From: Sinonovacula constricta
Lineage: Eukaryota > Mollusca > Bivalvia > Cardiida > Solecurtidae
Direction: 5' to 3'
NCBI GenBank assembly: GCA_007844125.1
Contig: CM017561.1
Coordinates: 18,913,513-18,977,512 of the forward strand
DNA: 64,000 nucleotides
In this document: piece after piece, positions 10,501 to 25,500 of the stretch
Layout: the number at the start of each line of letters is the position of its first letter
Position numbering within the stretch: the stretch's first letter is position 1
Translations under genes and position numbers: made by a program
Notes under the pieces: model-generated
Seen by the model: the letters and a program-made list of their open reading frames with translations, nothing else
Told to the model about the DNA's origin: nothing
The model's database searches: none

Positions 10501-13500
10501 CAAACGAAGTGGCATGTATCTTTAGGAAAGAAACACTCCGCATGTAGACACTGATCCTACAGGAGTATTGATTGTACAGTTGAAACAAAACTTATATCAG
10601 CGATCACTTCTTCATGTATGCTTTGTATATACCGGTACAAGTAATAGAGCACATGTAACTTAATAATGCAGTCCTTTATAGTGCTAAATCTTTCATGGAC
10701 TCAACTGACAGCCTTATATATGGTGTGCTAGTGTATAAAACTACATAAAAACCAACACTTTTAAAGTTTAACTCAGCATCTTGCACGAGTGTCAATAGTA
10801 CAAGTTTGTTTTTTCTTATTTTGGGTATATGAACCAACAAGTACAGAAGTGAAATCTATAAATTAGAGAAAGTACTGTTGACAGTTATCTTAACATCTGT
10901 AAATTGTTTTGGTAAATGTTAACTGGGTTATGGGTAGTGTCCTTGTTAATGCTGATTGTTTCTGTGTTACTGTCTTTTTTGCAGGTAAATGGTTGTATGA
11001 AGTGATGCTAGGATCTAAGGGTGTTATGCAAATAGGCTGGTGCACCATTAAATGTAAATTCTCCCAAGAGGTGGGTCCTGTTTGTTTTTGTTCCTTTTTG
11101 TAACCTCTATCTGACACAGTTATGGTCATATTTGCATAGTCCAGCTTTCTATTGGCGGAGTAAGACCCTAGGCATGTGTCTGGGTAGAACCACCGGCGCA
11201 ATGAAGGTCACATAGAAGACTTCCTCACATGAAATTTCTCACCCTGACCGGGACCTACATTTATACAATGAGGGGCTAAGGAGTTACAAGTCATCACCTC
11301 TTAACAGCTTGGCCATTGACACTTTATATGTGCTGCTAATTTAGCTTTAATGTGATGCATGTTATTAGCTGTCACCATTGTTCATCTACACCTCAAGCCT
11401 ACCCTTTTGAATAATGGTACAGTGTTTGTCCTAGAAGTGGCAGATTGACAAACAAATCCTGGTCAAGATTTTCATAAGTCATAAATGTGTTTGTCTTGCT
11501 AAAAATATGGAGACTCCAGACTAATTATTGGTGGTTACCAGCTACCAAAGCAATCAAATCATTTGTTAATTTTGTGTGTGTGTCTTTTCTTCATGTTAAT
11601 ATGTAAAATATCTGCATTTTATATCAGCATATGTAAAGAATGAACATTTTGAAATGAAATATAAGAAAGATTAATATGTTTTAAAAAGGTTTACATCTGT
11701 TTCTTCATTTTCTATATTCATTGCCAATTTTATGCTTTCCTTGTTAATGATTCAGGTTTGTCTGTGATAGAAAAACATAAAAACCGCAACAAGTTTGTTT
11801 GTTATTGAAAAGCAAAATCTGAATATCAGCATTAGACTGTACATTTCTTTCATATCTTATCAGTTCTTTGCTTAAAATACTTGTGTTAATGTTGTTGATT
11901 TGTTCGACATAGGAAGGAGTAGGAGACACAAAGGACTCTTACGCTTATGACGGCAGCAGGCAGAGAAAATGGAATGCCACAACACAGAAATATGGAGATG
12001 TAAATGTCTTTGAAATTTTGGATAAAAATAACTTTCAATTTGTTAATTTCTAATACCATTTTCATTGTAAATGTTTTATTTAACATTTAATTATTGTCAA
12101 CATATTTTGGGTACTATTTAAAAGCCAGTTACAGAGAAACTTGCTGTGTAGTCATAGTAAATATGTAGAAAAGTGTAAAACTATTGAGGACTTTTGCTGC
12201 TTTATTGTTTTACTTTAAAACAGAATGTCTTAAAAATGTGTTGGTCTTCATACATCACTGTGGCCAGTTATTATTGGTAGAGGAAGACCCTAGACAGATG
12301 TCTGGATAGAACACCAATCCATCACAGGTCAAGATGGTGACTATCTGCTCAACCTTGGGCCCAGCAATAGGACTCGAACCTGGGCCTACGGGGCTTTGGA
12401 GTTACAAGTCATTGACTAACTGCTCAACCTTGGGCCCAACAACAGGACTCGAACCTGGGCCTAGTGGGCCTTGGAGTTACAAGTCATTGACTGACTGCTA
12501 AACCACAGGCATCCAACAGGTCTCGAGCCTAGGTCTAGTGGGCTTTGGAGTAACAAGTCATTGACTAACTACTCAACCATGGGCCCAGCAGCAGGACTCT
12601 AACCTTGGCTTAGTGGGCTAAGGTGTAACAATTCATTGACTAACTACTCAACCCTTCAAGACCCAAACCTATGCACTGTGGGACTGAAGAGTTACAAGTC
12701 AGTGACAGACTGCTTGGCCCAACGTGCCCCTACAATAAGTTGTCTTTATGGTTGTGTCGTTATATCAATTAACTGTCTGGTTTGGAGTTGCAATATAACA
12801 GTGTGCTTGGAGGCCTTTTTATTTATAAATAATGGATTTCAGTTTGTTTTTATCCTTTGTTTCAGCTGTGGAACACAGGAGATGTAATTACTTGTACAAT
12901 AGACTGTGATAATGGCATCATTGCCTTCTATAGGTGAGTGCCAGATATTTTACATCCATAGTTAATAGTAGAAACAGTCCATGGCATACCAGAAGTCATA
13001 TTCATTTCTAAGAACTGAGTTGTTTTCTATGTATTCATTATTATTCCTTGATATAACAGAAGTTTTCTTGAGTCTATTCATTTTACCATGAGTTAATAAA
13101 ACTTGTTTCCCAATCATTTTTAAGAAAAAAAAATTAAGATAAACCTTTTAAATGATGAAATTTTCATTTATCATTGGCATTTGTTGAAAATTTACAAAAT
13201 TACCTTTAGTTATTTTTTTTTATGAATTCGGCACCTGGGTTCAAAATTGTAACTGTACTTTTTCTTCTCTTATATGCACTTTTATAATGAAGCATTCCAG
13301 GGTGTAGTATAATTTTCTAATTCAATTGGTACATTGGTAACACGTAAAGTCAATTTTTCTTGCAGACTCTTACTCTCTTTGTCTCAAATTAATAAAAAAA
13401 CACACACTTGGAGCATATTGCCAATTGTGTATATGCCGTTTTGATTATTTTCATATGGTTACAGAAATGGCAAAAATCTTGGAGAAGCATTCAACAGTAT

Positions 13501-16500
13501 ACACCTGGGACCTGGGTATGCATACTTTCCCGCTGTCAGTCTGTCTCTTCACGAGACACTACGAGCCAACTTCGGTGCCACACCTGTCAAATATCCCGTA
13601 GCAGGGTTCTCTCCCCTCCAGATTGTGCCAACCACTGATGTTGCTAAGACAAATCTTTTGCAAAGATACCTGGAAAAGCTGCTTCATGCACCAAAGTCAC
13701 TGGTAGGCTTCCTAGTTGCTTATATGTCAACCTCATTTAAAATTACTTAATTGCATGAGCTACTATATAGGAAAGAACAGTTGTTTATGGTAAGACTATA
13801 TTTTGCATAGCTCTCACCATCAAAACCTGTTACCCTTTGATTTCCTTTGTATTATCTTTTTCTTTCAACCAAAAGCTGTACTAACATTAACCTATAAAAT
13901 ATTGCTGGCAGTAATTTTTCAAGGCTAATAGATTGAAAAGAAAATTCTGTAACCACTGGGTTAAAAAAGTCAACCTAACGTATTTGTTTGGTATAAATTA
14001 TATTCAAAGATATTTTTTTAAACATTTCACAAGAGAATAAAGCATATGCATATTTAAGATTGAGTGACACTTGTAGCAATATTGTGCCATGTTAATTCCA
14101 GAGAATGTCGAGTGAGGAGACGTGTGTAATAGGTAAAGAAGGAATCCCAGACCCATTGACTGAGACAAGGTCCAAACACAGCTCTATCCTCCTCACTATC
14201 TCTCATGTCTTTAACAAACTGGCTCCACTCCTGGTAAGTAAACAATCCTGGAAATTTATATAAAGTTTAAATACATTGGATTTTCCTTTCACAATCTGAG
14301 ATTATCTCACAGGTCTTCAACAATATGGCACCATTTCTGGTGAGTTGAGAATCATTGAAGTTATGACATAAAAAAAGAAAAGGCTCTATTTTGGGCACAT
14401 CTTCCTTTTTTCTTTTTTCTTTTTTTTTTCTCTTTTTATTTTTGTTTTTTACATACTCTGCATTCAAATCAAGGCTGGTATGTCATTTATAAAAAATGTT
14501 ATTAGTATCACTGCCTCGCTTACTAATCAGCAATTAATTGTAAGATTGGTTTCATAAATGGTTTGCTGGATGTCAGGATAATGTGACTGGGTGTGGCATC
14601 ATGCCAGGAGTTCATCACATGCTATCACACAGAAGGAAACAATGTGTCTGATACAAGAGAACACTATCTGTCTCTGGATAACTAAAAGACTGTTGTTAGG
14701 ACAATTAACAAAAATCTGGACCTTCCATTGAACTTTGTCTGTTTTCTTATTTCCTCGTGCCATTTAGAAAAAGGCTTATATTGTGGAGGCTTGTCTATTG
14801 GAACTGTTTCTGAAACTAAATGACTTCACGATAGTAAAAGAGGATCAGCCAATCATCAACAAGCTGCTAGACTGTATGTGGGCCTTCCTGCAGGTAAATA
14901 GTTTTTTAGTAATTTCTATAAAGTAATAGAATAATGTTTTAATATATAAATGGACAGCTATATACCTCTGAAATGTAAATTTCCATTTTTATTGTTGCTT
15001 GTAACTTTAAAATGTAAGTGTGAATGGCATGATAGCACAAGACAAACTAATGCAGTGTAGTAGCACTTCTTCAAGTGAACACCACCCAATATTACAATAT
15101 TATATTCCCTTTATTTGGATCCTCACATATACAAAGATATTGTTGGATGAGTTACAGTAATACAAGAGTTATGTCACTTCATCTGTTGGTTGGACCTGTT
15201 TGAATATGCCACCTTGCTATAATGTCACCTGTATATGATAATGTTTACCTGTCTATTATAATGTTATCTGTATATGGTTATATTACCAGTATATGATAAC
15301 GTTACCTGGGTATGATAAGATTATCTGTATAATATGTTACCTGTATGATAATATTACCTGTATATGATAATATTACCTGTATAATAAAGTAACCTGTATA
15401 TGATACTGTTACCTGTGTATATTTCTAGCCATTTGAGCTAAAGCAGTGTATCCAGCACCTGATGTTGTCCCTCCTGTCAGCTTACAGATTCTCACCTAGC
15501 ACTCCTGACTTCAGGTATCAGGTACGTATACACAAACTATTTATTTTCACATCAAACACAAACTAGCCTAAGTGCTTTTTGTATTGTGATCATTAACAGT
15601 GATTTTTTTGCCTTTCCACAGCTGGACTTAGGCAGGTCTGTGGGTAAAAAATATTTGGGAATATCTGTAGCAAAGAGTCTTGCACAAAGGAAAAGAAATC
15701 TTGTGCCAGGTCTTGGGGTTGGAACTGACACAAACCAAACCACAGGTCAATGTTTCTATTTACCGTTATCACTCATATGTAGTGCACACTCATGTATTTT
15801 GTACACTCCCAGTTAATGTCTGTTGTTCTGGGGTCACCCCTATTTGACCTACGTGACTCACAAGGCATGTTGTCTACTGCAGGGTTCGACATTAAGGACC
15901 GACCGAACGACATTCACTAGTAGATCGGTGGTCCGGTCTAGCTAAGTCCTAGGCTAGCTGGACCAACTGGTCGTGTTCTAAATCGGACAAAGTTCGCCGA
16001 AAATCTGCCTATGAATGAATCAAAAGTATAAAAAAAAATTGTGTATTGGTTAAACTCGGTCGCTATTGACGCTTGTCGATACAGTTTCTTGGGAAACCCG
16101 TGTTCTATATTTAGCGGTATATTTAGTAACAACCTTGACATGCGTTCACTCATTGGCTGGTGTTTTCAGAACGAGGTTTTTTCCCCTACGCACTTGTCAA
16201 ATATCCAATGTCGTAATACTAATTGTTAAGCAGATACGAATGCTTATTTCTTCATCTAACTTCTTATTTTCTAATGTTTCCTATTATTATTTATACTATT
16301 TAAAGAAAAATGCGAGGGATACAAAAGCACGAATACTACAACAACAGACTATAATACGGTTTGTTTATAACGCTCTATGCGCAGACGACACAAAAATGTC
16401 GAGCAAAGTATTTAAGTTAGGTTTTTCGTCCGACAAAAAAAAAAGGAAAAGAAAAGAAAGACGGACGACAATACGAAACAAAAGAGCAAGAATGCTTCAA

Positions 16501-19500
16501 AGAAACTGTATGACAAAACAAAGCGGATAAGATCATTTTGTCCAAAATGAACAGATGAGTTTAGTTGGCTAGATTTTGAAGAAAAGAGCATCTTATGTTT
16601 TGTAAGACATGCAGGTTAGTATGAAGAGTGTGGAGGATTTCATAAATGTCTCATACTTAGTTATATTGGTATGTTATTGCAACACAAAGCTTGAACTCAT
16701 AAAACAATTTGATTTAAGTATAACTTGTATGTGTATTGTGCATTTTACATTTTGGTCTAGTCCAGTTTAGGTCAGGTCTAGTAAGTTTTCTAAGTTACTG
16801 GACCACTGGTCCACCTCTCAAAAAAATACTGTTAGGTATCCTTCAATAGCAAAGAAAATTATCATCCTAGTTTCATTTATAAACTTCTCAATCATGAATG
16901 GCACTTGGAAAAATTGTAATCCTAGAGTACAGTCCAACCTCGTTATCTCGATTTGAAGGGACTGACAATTTTCGACTTATGAAATAATTGACTTGTGAAT
17001 TGTTTAGTGCGCACCAGTAAAATTAATTGACTTATCATTTTTATTAACATTTATTGCATCAACTTATCAACTTTTATTTATATTAAATATATAAGGATTT
17101 AAGTTGGGACTCCTCGTTTTAATCGACATATACATAAGTATCGCCTTAGTAGGGATGAGTTTACAAGGTTCGACTGTAATTGAATCACGGAATCTTTGAC
17201 TTAACTTATACATGGGGTTGACATTGATTCTACATTTTGCATATTATATATATATATATCTCTCAACTCTCAAACTTCAATCCTTAAAAGGAGTGTTCTT
17301 TTAGTTCTGTTACACCAGTCAAATAATACTTATTCACAGTACACACATGTGTATAGTAAACCCCTCATGGTTTTATTGGTTTATGCAATAAAATCATCTG
17401 CTCTAACTCCAAAGGATAACCTTAACAAGAAACTAACATGAGACTACATACAGATTATTATCATTATGATATGCCATTTGAATATGTGGAAAAATACTTT
17501 TTAATTTTTTCTTAAAGTGTGAATCATTAATTGATCGGCAAAAGGACAGTGATAATACATTAAAATCAGTTGAATTACCGTAATGATAACCCTACTTATA
17601 CATGTTGTTTGTTGTTCAGCTGTCTTTAAGGTAATTAGTTTAGTTCTTGTATAAAAATCAAGCAATTTCTATCTTGCTTTGGATTATACTCCATCAATTT
17701 TCATGACAGAAAAAAATGTTCTTGCTTTAGGTGACAAGGAGCTAAGTTAAGTTCAGAACTGAAGAAAAGCAAGAGATTGGTCACACACTTAAGGCTTTTG
17801 GCTTTAATTATTTGAATTAACTGTAAAGTTTTTGATGACAATACAAAATAACTGTGCTTAATAGGCCTTTAGGATGATTCATTAGAAGTCTTAACAAAAT
17901 AAGAATTGTTGTACATCAGTAAAACCGTTTTGATGGAGATTTTGGTAACGTTAATAAGACCGATGCATTTAATAAGACTAATGCATTGCATTGAATATGT
18001 TTTCTAAATATTAATTGACTAGTTATTAATTGAAATTAACAAATTCATGTATACACAGTCATACGATAAGCATGTTTTCTATAGAAATGAGAAATCTTTT
18101 TTCAGAAACGTTACCTGACACTGGTTGTGGCCATAATGAAACATCCCCAGACTAGACAATATCTACTGATGGAGAAGGAAATATATCCTTTGATTTGTTC
18201 TTATAAAATTGCTCAATATCTTACTAAAAGAACAAAATAATGCTTTATCTACACTCAAAGGGGTTATCCTGAGAACAGATTCATTAAGATGATATTATAG
18301 GTATATCTCTAGAACAATATAAAATTGCAATTTATGTTGTACTACCTTTGTGAAAGGTCATGAGAGCAGATGATAACTGACATTTTATGTGTTACATTGT
18401 CAAAGACTTTTTTCTACAATTTCTGCAACTTTATCTCACAAAACCTGATTATTGTTATTTTGCACAAGCATGACATAATTCTCTCTTTTTATAAGGACTG
18501 TTTTAAAATGGTAAGTATCTTTTCCTTTAATAGTTATTGCAGAAATAATACCATTGTTTCCTTGACAACTGGTACCTTTGATCAGATAAAGCTTCCCATG
18601 TTCCTGCACATCAAACCTCTGGATGATATTGGTCTAGAACAAATGGCACCTACAGTCTGGTGGCCCGTCGACCCAGAGGTAAACTGAAATATTCACTGCA
18701 ATGAACAGTATTCAATGTTTTATGCACAGAAGCTATAACACACTGTAGCTAGTATAGTTTTCATATTAACAATATTTAAAAAAAACAATGTAATAGTGAC
18801 CCCTTCAGTGCCTTACATAAGTGCTTCCTCTATGTCTGGGAATATACACTGTCAGCTTACTGCTTTGTTTCCGTACTGACTAAATCTTGTTTTCTGTTGT
18901 CCTTGTAGTAGATAAACCAAACATTATCAGGCTTCTTTCTACTAGTTATGCCAATGTATACAGATAGTTTTTTAATGATAACTTTTGCAAAAGCAGAATT
19001 TATAAACTAAAAGTTTGTATATTTTTTATTGTCTCTAACAATGTCTTCACTCCCACTTTAAGTATTTTATTTTGTACTGCATGGCTGATACATAAGCTTT
19101 AAACCTTTACTTATATGTTCCTTATTGTCAAAACACACATGTATATTTAAATATCTGAATTAAAAATGATTTTGAAGGTCACCTAGCACTTTGTTTGAAT
19201 GTTAGTGGCATTTGTTGTGTCACTCTAGAAGAAATGCTTCACAAATAATGCATTTATTTAATAAAATCAAGGGACTGGTCCATTTTTATTTGAATTCAAG
19301 GCATAAAGACAACTCTGCAACATATTGGATTGATAAAGATCGCATGAGTTACATATCTTAAACACTAAACAACTAAGAAGTAAAACCAAGTGATGCTTGT
19401 GGTGAGGTATACTAAAAGCAGTTTCTATCCAAGGCGTGACACTTGGTAGGGCAGTGTACGGATTCATATTTAAATTTGGTATCCGACAGTTTGATCAAAA

Positions 19501-22500
19501 GATTTTTAGTTCATCTGTGCATAATATGCTGAAGGTGAGCTTTTCTGATACCCTGGCAACGATTAATTGTGAACAGACTAGAGGCTACATTTTTTATCCA
19601 ATCTTCATCAATCTTCCTCAAACTTAGCCAGAATGTTTGCCTGCATGAATTTTTATAAGAAGTTCGTAACTGGGTTACGTAGGGTAAAAAAAGTAAGTCC
19701 CTAGGTCAAATCTTAGAAAACACTTGTGAACATGCTAAACTTCACTAAACATGGACAAAATCTTGGATGAGCTCATACTTACGTCACATGGGGTCAAAAT
19801 TAGGTCACCAGGTCAAATCTAAGAAAAACATTGTGAATATGCTAGAGGCCACATTTATGGCCCAGTCATTGCCAAACTTGGTCAGAATGTTTGCCTGCAC
19901 GATATCTTAGATGAGTTATAAACTGGGTCTTGTGGGATTAGAAGGTCACTAGGTCAAATCCTAGAAAATGTTATCAGCCCAACGGCCATACTAATGGTCC
20001 AATCTTCACCAAGGATTTCTTTAGTAAATAACTCCTAATGACTTCCACCAGATTGGAACAATCATGTAAGTTGATCCAGAGACGAGCTGTCATTCTGTGA
20101 TTCAACATGTTCATCTTACCTGTTGATCCAGAGACCAACTGTCATTCTGTGATTCAACATGTTCATCTTACCTGGTGATCTAGAGACAAACTGTCATTCT
20201 GTGATTCAACTCGTTCATCTTACCTGTTGATCTAGAGACAAACTGTCATTCTGTGATTCAACACGTTAATCTAACCTGTTGATCTAGAGACAAACTGTCA
20301 TTCTGTGATTCAACACGTTCATCTTACCTGTTGATCTAGAGACAAACTGTGATTCAACATGTTCATCTAACCTGTTGATCTAGAGACAAACTGTCATTCT
20401 GTGATTCAACATGTTCATCTAACCTGTTGATCTAGAGACAAACTGTCATTCTGTGATTCAACACGTTAATCTAACCTGTTGATCTAGAGACAAACTGTCA
20501 TTCTGTGATTCAACACGTTCATCTTACCTGTTGATCTAGAGACAAACTGTGATTCAACATGTTCATCTAACCTGTTGATCTAGAGACAAACTGTCATTCT
20601 GTGATTCAACATGTTCATCTAACCTGTTGATCTAGAGACAAACTGTCATTCTGTGATTCAACACGTTAATCTAACCTGTTGATCTAGAGACAAACTGTCA
20701 TTCTGTGATTCAACATGTTCATCTAACCTGTTGATCTAGAGACAAACTGTCATTCTCTGATTCAACATGTTCATCTAACCTGGTGATCTAGAGACAAACT
20801 GATATTCTGTGATTCAACATGTTCATCTAACCTGGTGATTCAAGGACAAACTGCCATTCTGTGAATCAACCATGTTCATCTTACCTGTTGATCTAGAGAC
20901 AAACTGTCATTCTGTGATTCAACACGTTCATCTTACCTGTTGATCTAGAGACAAACTGTCATTCTGTGATTCAACATGTTCATCTAACCTGTTGATCTAG
21001 AGACAAACTGTCATTCTCTGATTCAACATGTTCTTCTAACCTGTTGATCTAGAGACAAACTGTCATTCTGTGATTCAACATGTTCATCTAACCTGGTGAT
21101 TCAGGGTAAAACTGCCATTTAGTGATTCAACATGTTCATCTTACTTGTTATTCTAGAGACAAACTGTCATTCTGTGATTCCACATGTTCATCTAACCTGT
21201 TGATCCAGAGACAAACTATCATTCTGTGATTCAACATGTTCATCTAACCTGTTGATCCGGAGACAAACTGCCATTCAGTGATTCAACATGTTCATCTTAC
21301 CTGTTGATCTAGAGACAAACTGTCATGCTGTGATTCAACACGTTCATCTAACCTGTTGACTCAGAGACAAACTGCCATTCTGTGATTCAACACGTTCATT
21401 TAACATGGTGATCCAGAGACAAACTGTCATTCTGGGATTCCTGTTTTGTATTTAGTGAAATTAATTGTACACCTTTGCTATAAATTCATTTTTTGATGTT
21501 AAGAAAATTATAATATAAAATAATAAAATGTGACATAAGCATGGTTGTTGTTAACATGGTATAAAACAGATGAATCTTGCTGTTAACCAGAAAAAAAATA
21601 TTCATTTAAATTTTATTAAACTTCATATCCTGCATGCACCAGGTAATAATTGGCATAATTTCAGTCCTTCCTTTATATCCTTGGTGTTTTTTAAAATGAC
21701 TGTGATAATTGATTTGTTATGTTTCCAGGAAGAAAGTGAAGCTCCACACAGCTCTAGCAAAGACAGAGAGGCATACCTGGGATCCTGTGAGAAACTTCGA
21801 GCAAGAATTGAAGGTTTGACTTTTATTACAGATTAATCATTGGTATAAACAGTGTGGTCAGATTGCCAGCTAGTTTGATTCTTATATATCTTTTATGCTC
21901 TAAGCCCATGGATTTAAGTTTCGGTCTCAACAAACACTTTCATGTGCAGAGGTTTTCCTGCTACTTGGCCGATCCATGAAATTTGTGTAAATGTTTTCCT
22001 ACAACAATGCTAAAATTACTTGTTATCACTTGCATATGGTGTGCGTTTGTGTACTGTGAGCATCCCTAGTGTGTGGGCAAAATAAGATGGAAACAGAATG
22101 TAACATATTTTCAAAACTACTTAAAGACAAGAATAACACAATGTGGACTCATAAATCCACAAAATGCATTTTTTTGCTAGTAGGAAAGGACTGAAAAATA
22201 GATTGATTTTGAGTTTCCTGTATATTGTGTGCACACCCAAGTTTGAGATTTAAAAAAAAAAAACACACAAAAACTGCATAAATACAAGGGATCATGGTTA
22301 TTGTGACACTGCACTATATATAAGGACAAATACAAAAACACATTTTGGTTGGGTGTTTAATGAAATAAAATAATAATAAAAAAACATGTTATGGTTTCAT
22401 TTTGGACTTTTTTCTATTTCAGAAGTTGAAGCAATTCAGATTGAGCTGATGAAAGTGCTACTGTGCCATACTGATTTTACTGATGTAAGCACAGCATTCA

Positions 22501-25500
22501 CTCATTTATCATATTAGAGAGAAAGATAATAAACCATAAAAAATACAAGACAATAAACTGTACATCTTAGAAGTCAAAACAAAAATGTATAGTGATATTG
22601 TGGATGTATAAATAAAATGTGAATATTTAAAAAGAGGTTTTTACATTTACTACTTAAATGTACAACTTGTGTTTTGATAAATTTCATTGCTATTTATGGC
22701 ATTATATTTTTATGCTGTTGATTTTCAGATTAAAAAGATTTTGGTATGTCTCAAGTTTTCAGCTGCTCTCACAGTTTTCATTTTAAATGGATTCATCTGT
22801 ATCTAATATGCATAATTTCTAAATGAGTGAGGCATGTTTGGGATTTTATTCATTCACAGTCTTTTCACGTTTATTTTTTTCTTCAGAAAAAGACGACACG
22901 GTTGCTGTTTATTGAGCGCTTTCGTAGATTCCTGAAAGACAACATGGTCAGTTACAGTTTTTTTGTCTGCATTTAACTGGTTATTTATGTTGATAAATTG
23001 CAAAAATGCCACATTTACAGTTAAAATGTAATAGCCTAGTGCTAGTTAGGATTGACAAAATGCTCCTTGTTACAATGCAGCCAAGTGTAATGAAAAGAAT
23101 TAACATAATAATAGTTTTTTGTGACACTTTTTCTATTTGCTTATATGTAATTTCGGAATTGGGTCAGAAATGTTTTAAAAAAAATGTGTTTGTTTTAAGG
23201 TAGATTTGTATATACTGGTACATTACTCAAACCCAATTTTAAACCTTATTGTGGCATCTTATTTTTAAGGAAGGATGACCCTAGATATCTGTAGAACCAC
23301 TGATGCACTGGTAGATTGGAAACCCACCAAAAATGAAGTTTTCTTCATAACAAGATCCGAAACTTTTCTGATTAAAGATCTATGAATTGAGTCGGCCACT
23401 CTAACTTTTGTTACTCAGCCTAAGGTGCAGCTTAGTCTTTCCATATTAAGAAATGGAGTTTTGAAATTGTGTGTTACACACACTGACTACATGTTTTAAT
23501 ATCAAAATTTTGTTTCCTAGACAACCAACATCAACATGTGGCCCCTGCCTGTGTCTCTGTGTATGTTTCATCGTATGATACATGCATTGCGATATTACTG
23601 GGATGAGTTCAAAACAGAGTCAGACAGATTCGTTTTAAGCACAGGTAAGAAATGGATATTTCCAGAAAGTTGTATCATAGCATATTCACAAAATATCAGG
23701 TCCACCCTGGTAGCACAGTAGCTAGACTCTCACCACCTGGAATGGAAATCCTCAGTTTAATCACAGGCTTGTCCTTTGGCAACTCTTAACTAATCAGAGT
23801 GACTGCATGTGAAATCATGACATCCCATACCACAGAAGACTTCACTATTAACTGGTTCTTTTTGGCACTATCTGGATAACATTAAGATTAATTGTGGAAT
23901 AGTAAATCAACAATCCCAGGAAACAAAAGAATTAATTATCAGACATACAACAATACAATGAAATAATATTCTTTGTTAGATAAAGTTTTGTTATCTTTTT
24001 CCTTAAATATGGCAGGTATTAAGATATCACTTGTACTATCATTTATTTACCTTAAAATATTCATTTAATTATACTTATATAAATTAGTTGCTAATTGTTA
24101 CCCTAATACATTTTAATTTTAAGCCAAATAAATAGCATGGAATCATTACATGGTTGGTACTTTGGCATAGGCCTAAAGAGAAATATCACTGAATATTTTC
24201 ATCTGAGCAAATTAATTAAAGTATTAAGTGTTTTTTTGTGTTATTTTTGCAGAGGCCTACATGCCTATCCAGGAGTTTTGGTCAGATCAGAGAGACTACT
24301 ATGACTTCCCAAGGTGTGGGGGCTCCATGTCACATCTTAACAGGATACATGCAGGTATATATAAGGCATACTTACTACCTGAAACAATTTAAAAATAATT
24401 CAAAACAAGAAGACTGTCCACAACAGCATTGATGCATTGATCCATGCTGTCAATCAAGTACTGTCCACAGCAACAATGATGCATTGATCCATGCTGTCAA
24501 TCAAGTACTGTCCACAGCAACAATGATGCATTGATCCATGCTGTCAATCAAGTTCTGTCCACAGCAACAATGATGCATTGATCCATGCTGTCAATCAAGT
24601 ACTGTCCACAGCAACAATGATGCATTGATCCATGCTGTCAATCAAGTACTGTCCACAGCAACAATGATGCATTGATCCATGCTGTCAATCAAGTGTACTT
24701 TAGCTAATCAGTTAATAGCTATGTATTTAGCCCTATCCCACTGTAGTCAGCTGTCATCTTTGTCCCACAAACAACCACTGAGATAATGAATGAAAAGAAT
24801 TGTGTACTTTGACCAAAAATATCCTATAATCCCTGTAAATCAGTACAAAAATATGCTATAATCCCTGTAAATCAGTATAAAAATATGCTATAATCCCTGT
24901 ATATCAGTACAAAAATATCCTATAATCCCTGTAAATCAGTACAAAAATATGCTATAATCCCTGTAAATCAGTACAAAAATATGCTATAATCCCTGTAAAT
25001 CAGTACAAAAATATGCTATAATCCCTGTAAATCAGTACAAAAATATCCTATAATCCCTGTAAATCAGTACAAAAATATCCTATAATCCCTGTAAATCAGT
25101 ACAAAAATATCCTATAATCCCTGTAAATCAGTACAAAAATATCCTATAATGCCTGTAAATCAGTACAAAAATATGCTATAATCCCTGTAAATCAGTACAA
25201 AAATATCCTATAATACCTGTAAATCAGTACAAAAATATGCTATAATCCCTGTAAATCAGTACAAAAATATCCTATAATCCCTGTAAATCAGTATAAAAAT
25301 ATGCTATAATCCCTGTAAATCAGTACAAAAATATGCTATAATCCCTGTAAATCAGTATAAAAATATGCTATAATCCCTGTAAATCAGTATAAAAATATCC
25401 TATAATACCTGTAAATCAGTATAAAAATATGCTATAATCCCTGTAAATCAGTACAAAAATATCCTATAATCCCTGTAAATCAGTATAAAAATATGCTATA

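Noticed and set aside
15622..15745. Open stretch ([20 protein letters not shown]...) after a good acceptor between RNF123 exons 12 and 13
   Set aside because: No donor at its end keeps phase 0 into the next exon. Skipping it gives exact alignment of [12 protein letters not shown] with the vertebrate protein. At most it is a cryptic exon.
16066..16530. 154-codon plus-strand frame with a lysine/arginine-rich end
   Set aside because: It lies inside the putative hAT-like element, with no transposase motif, and its basic stretch is partly an A-rich run.
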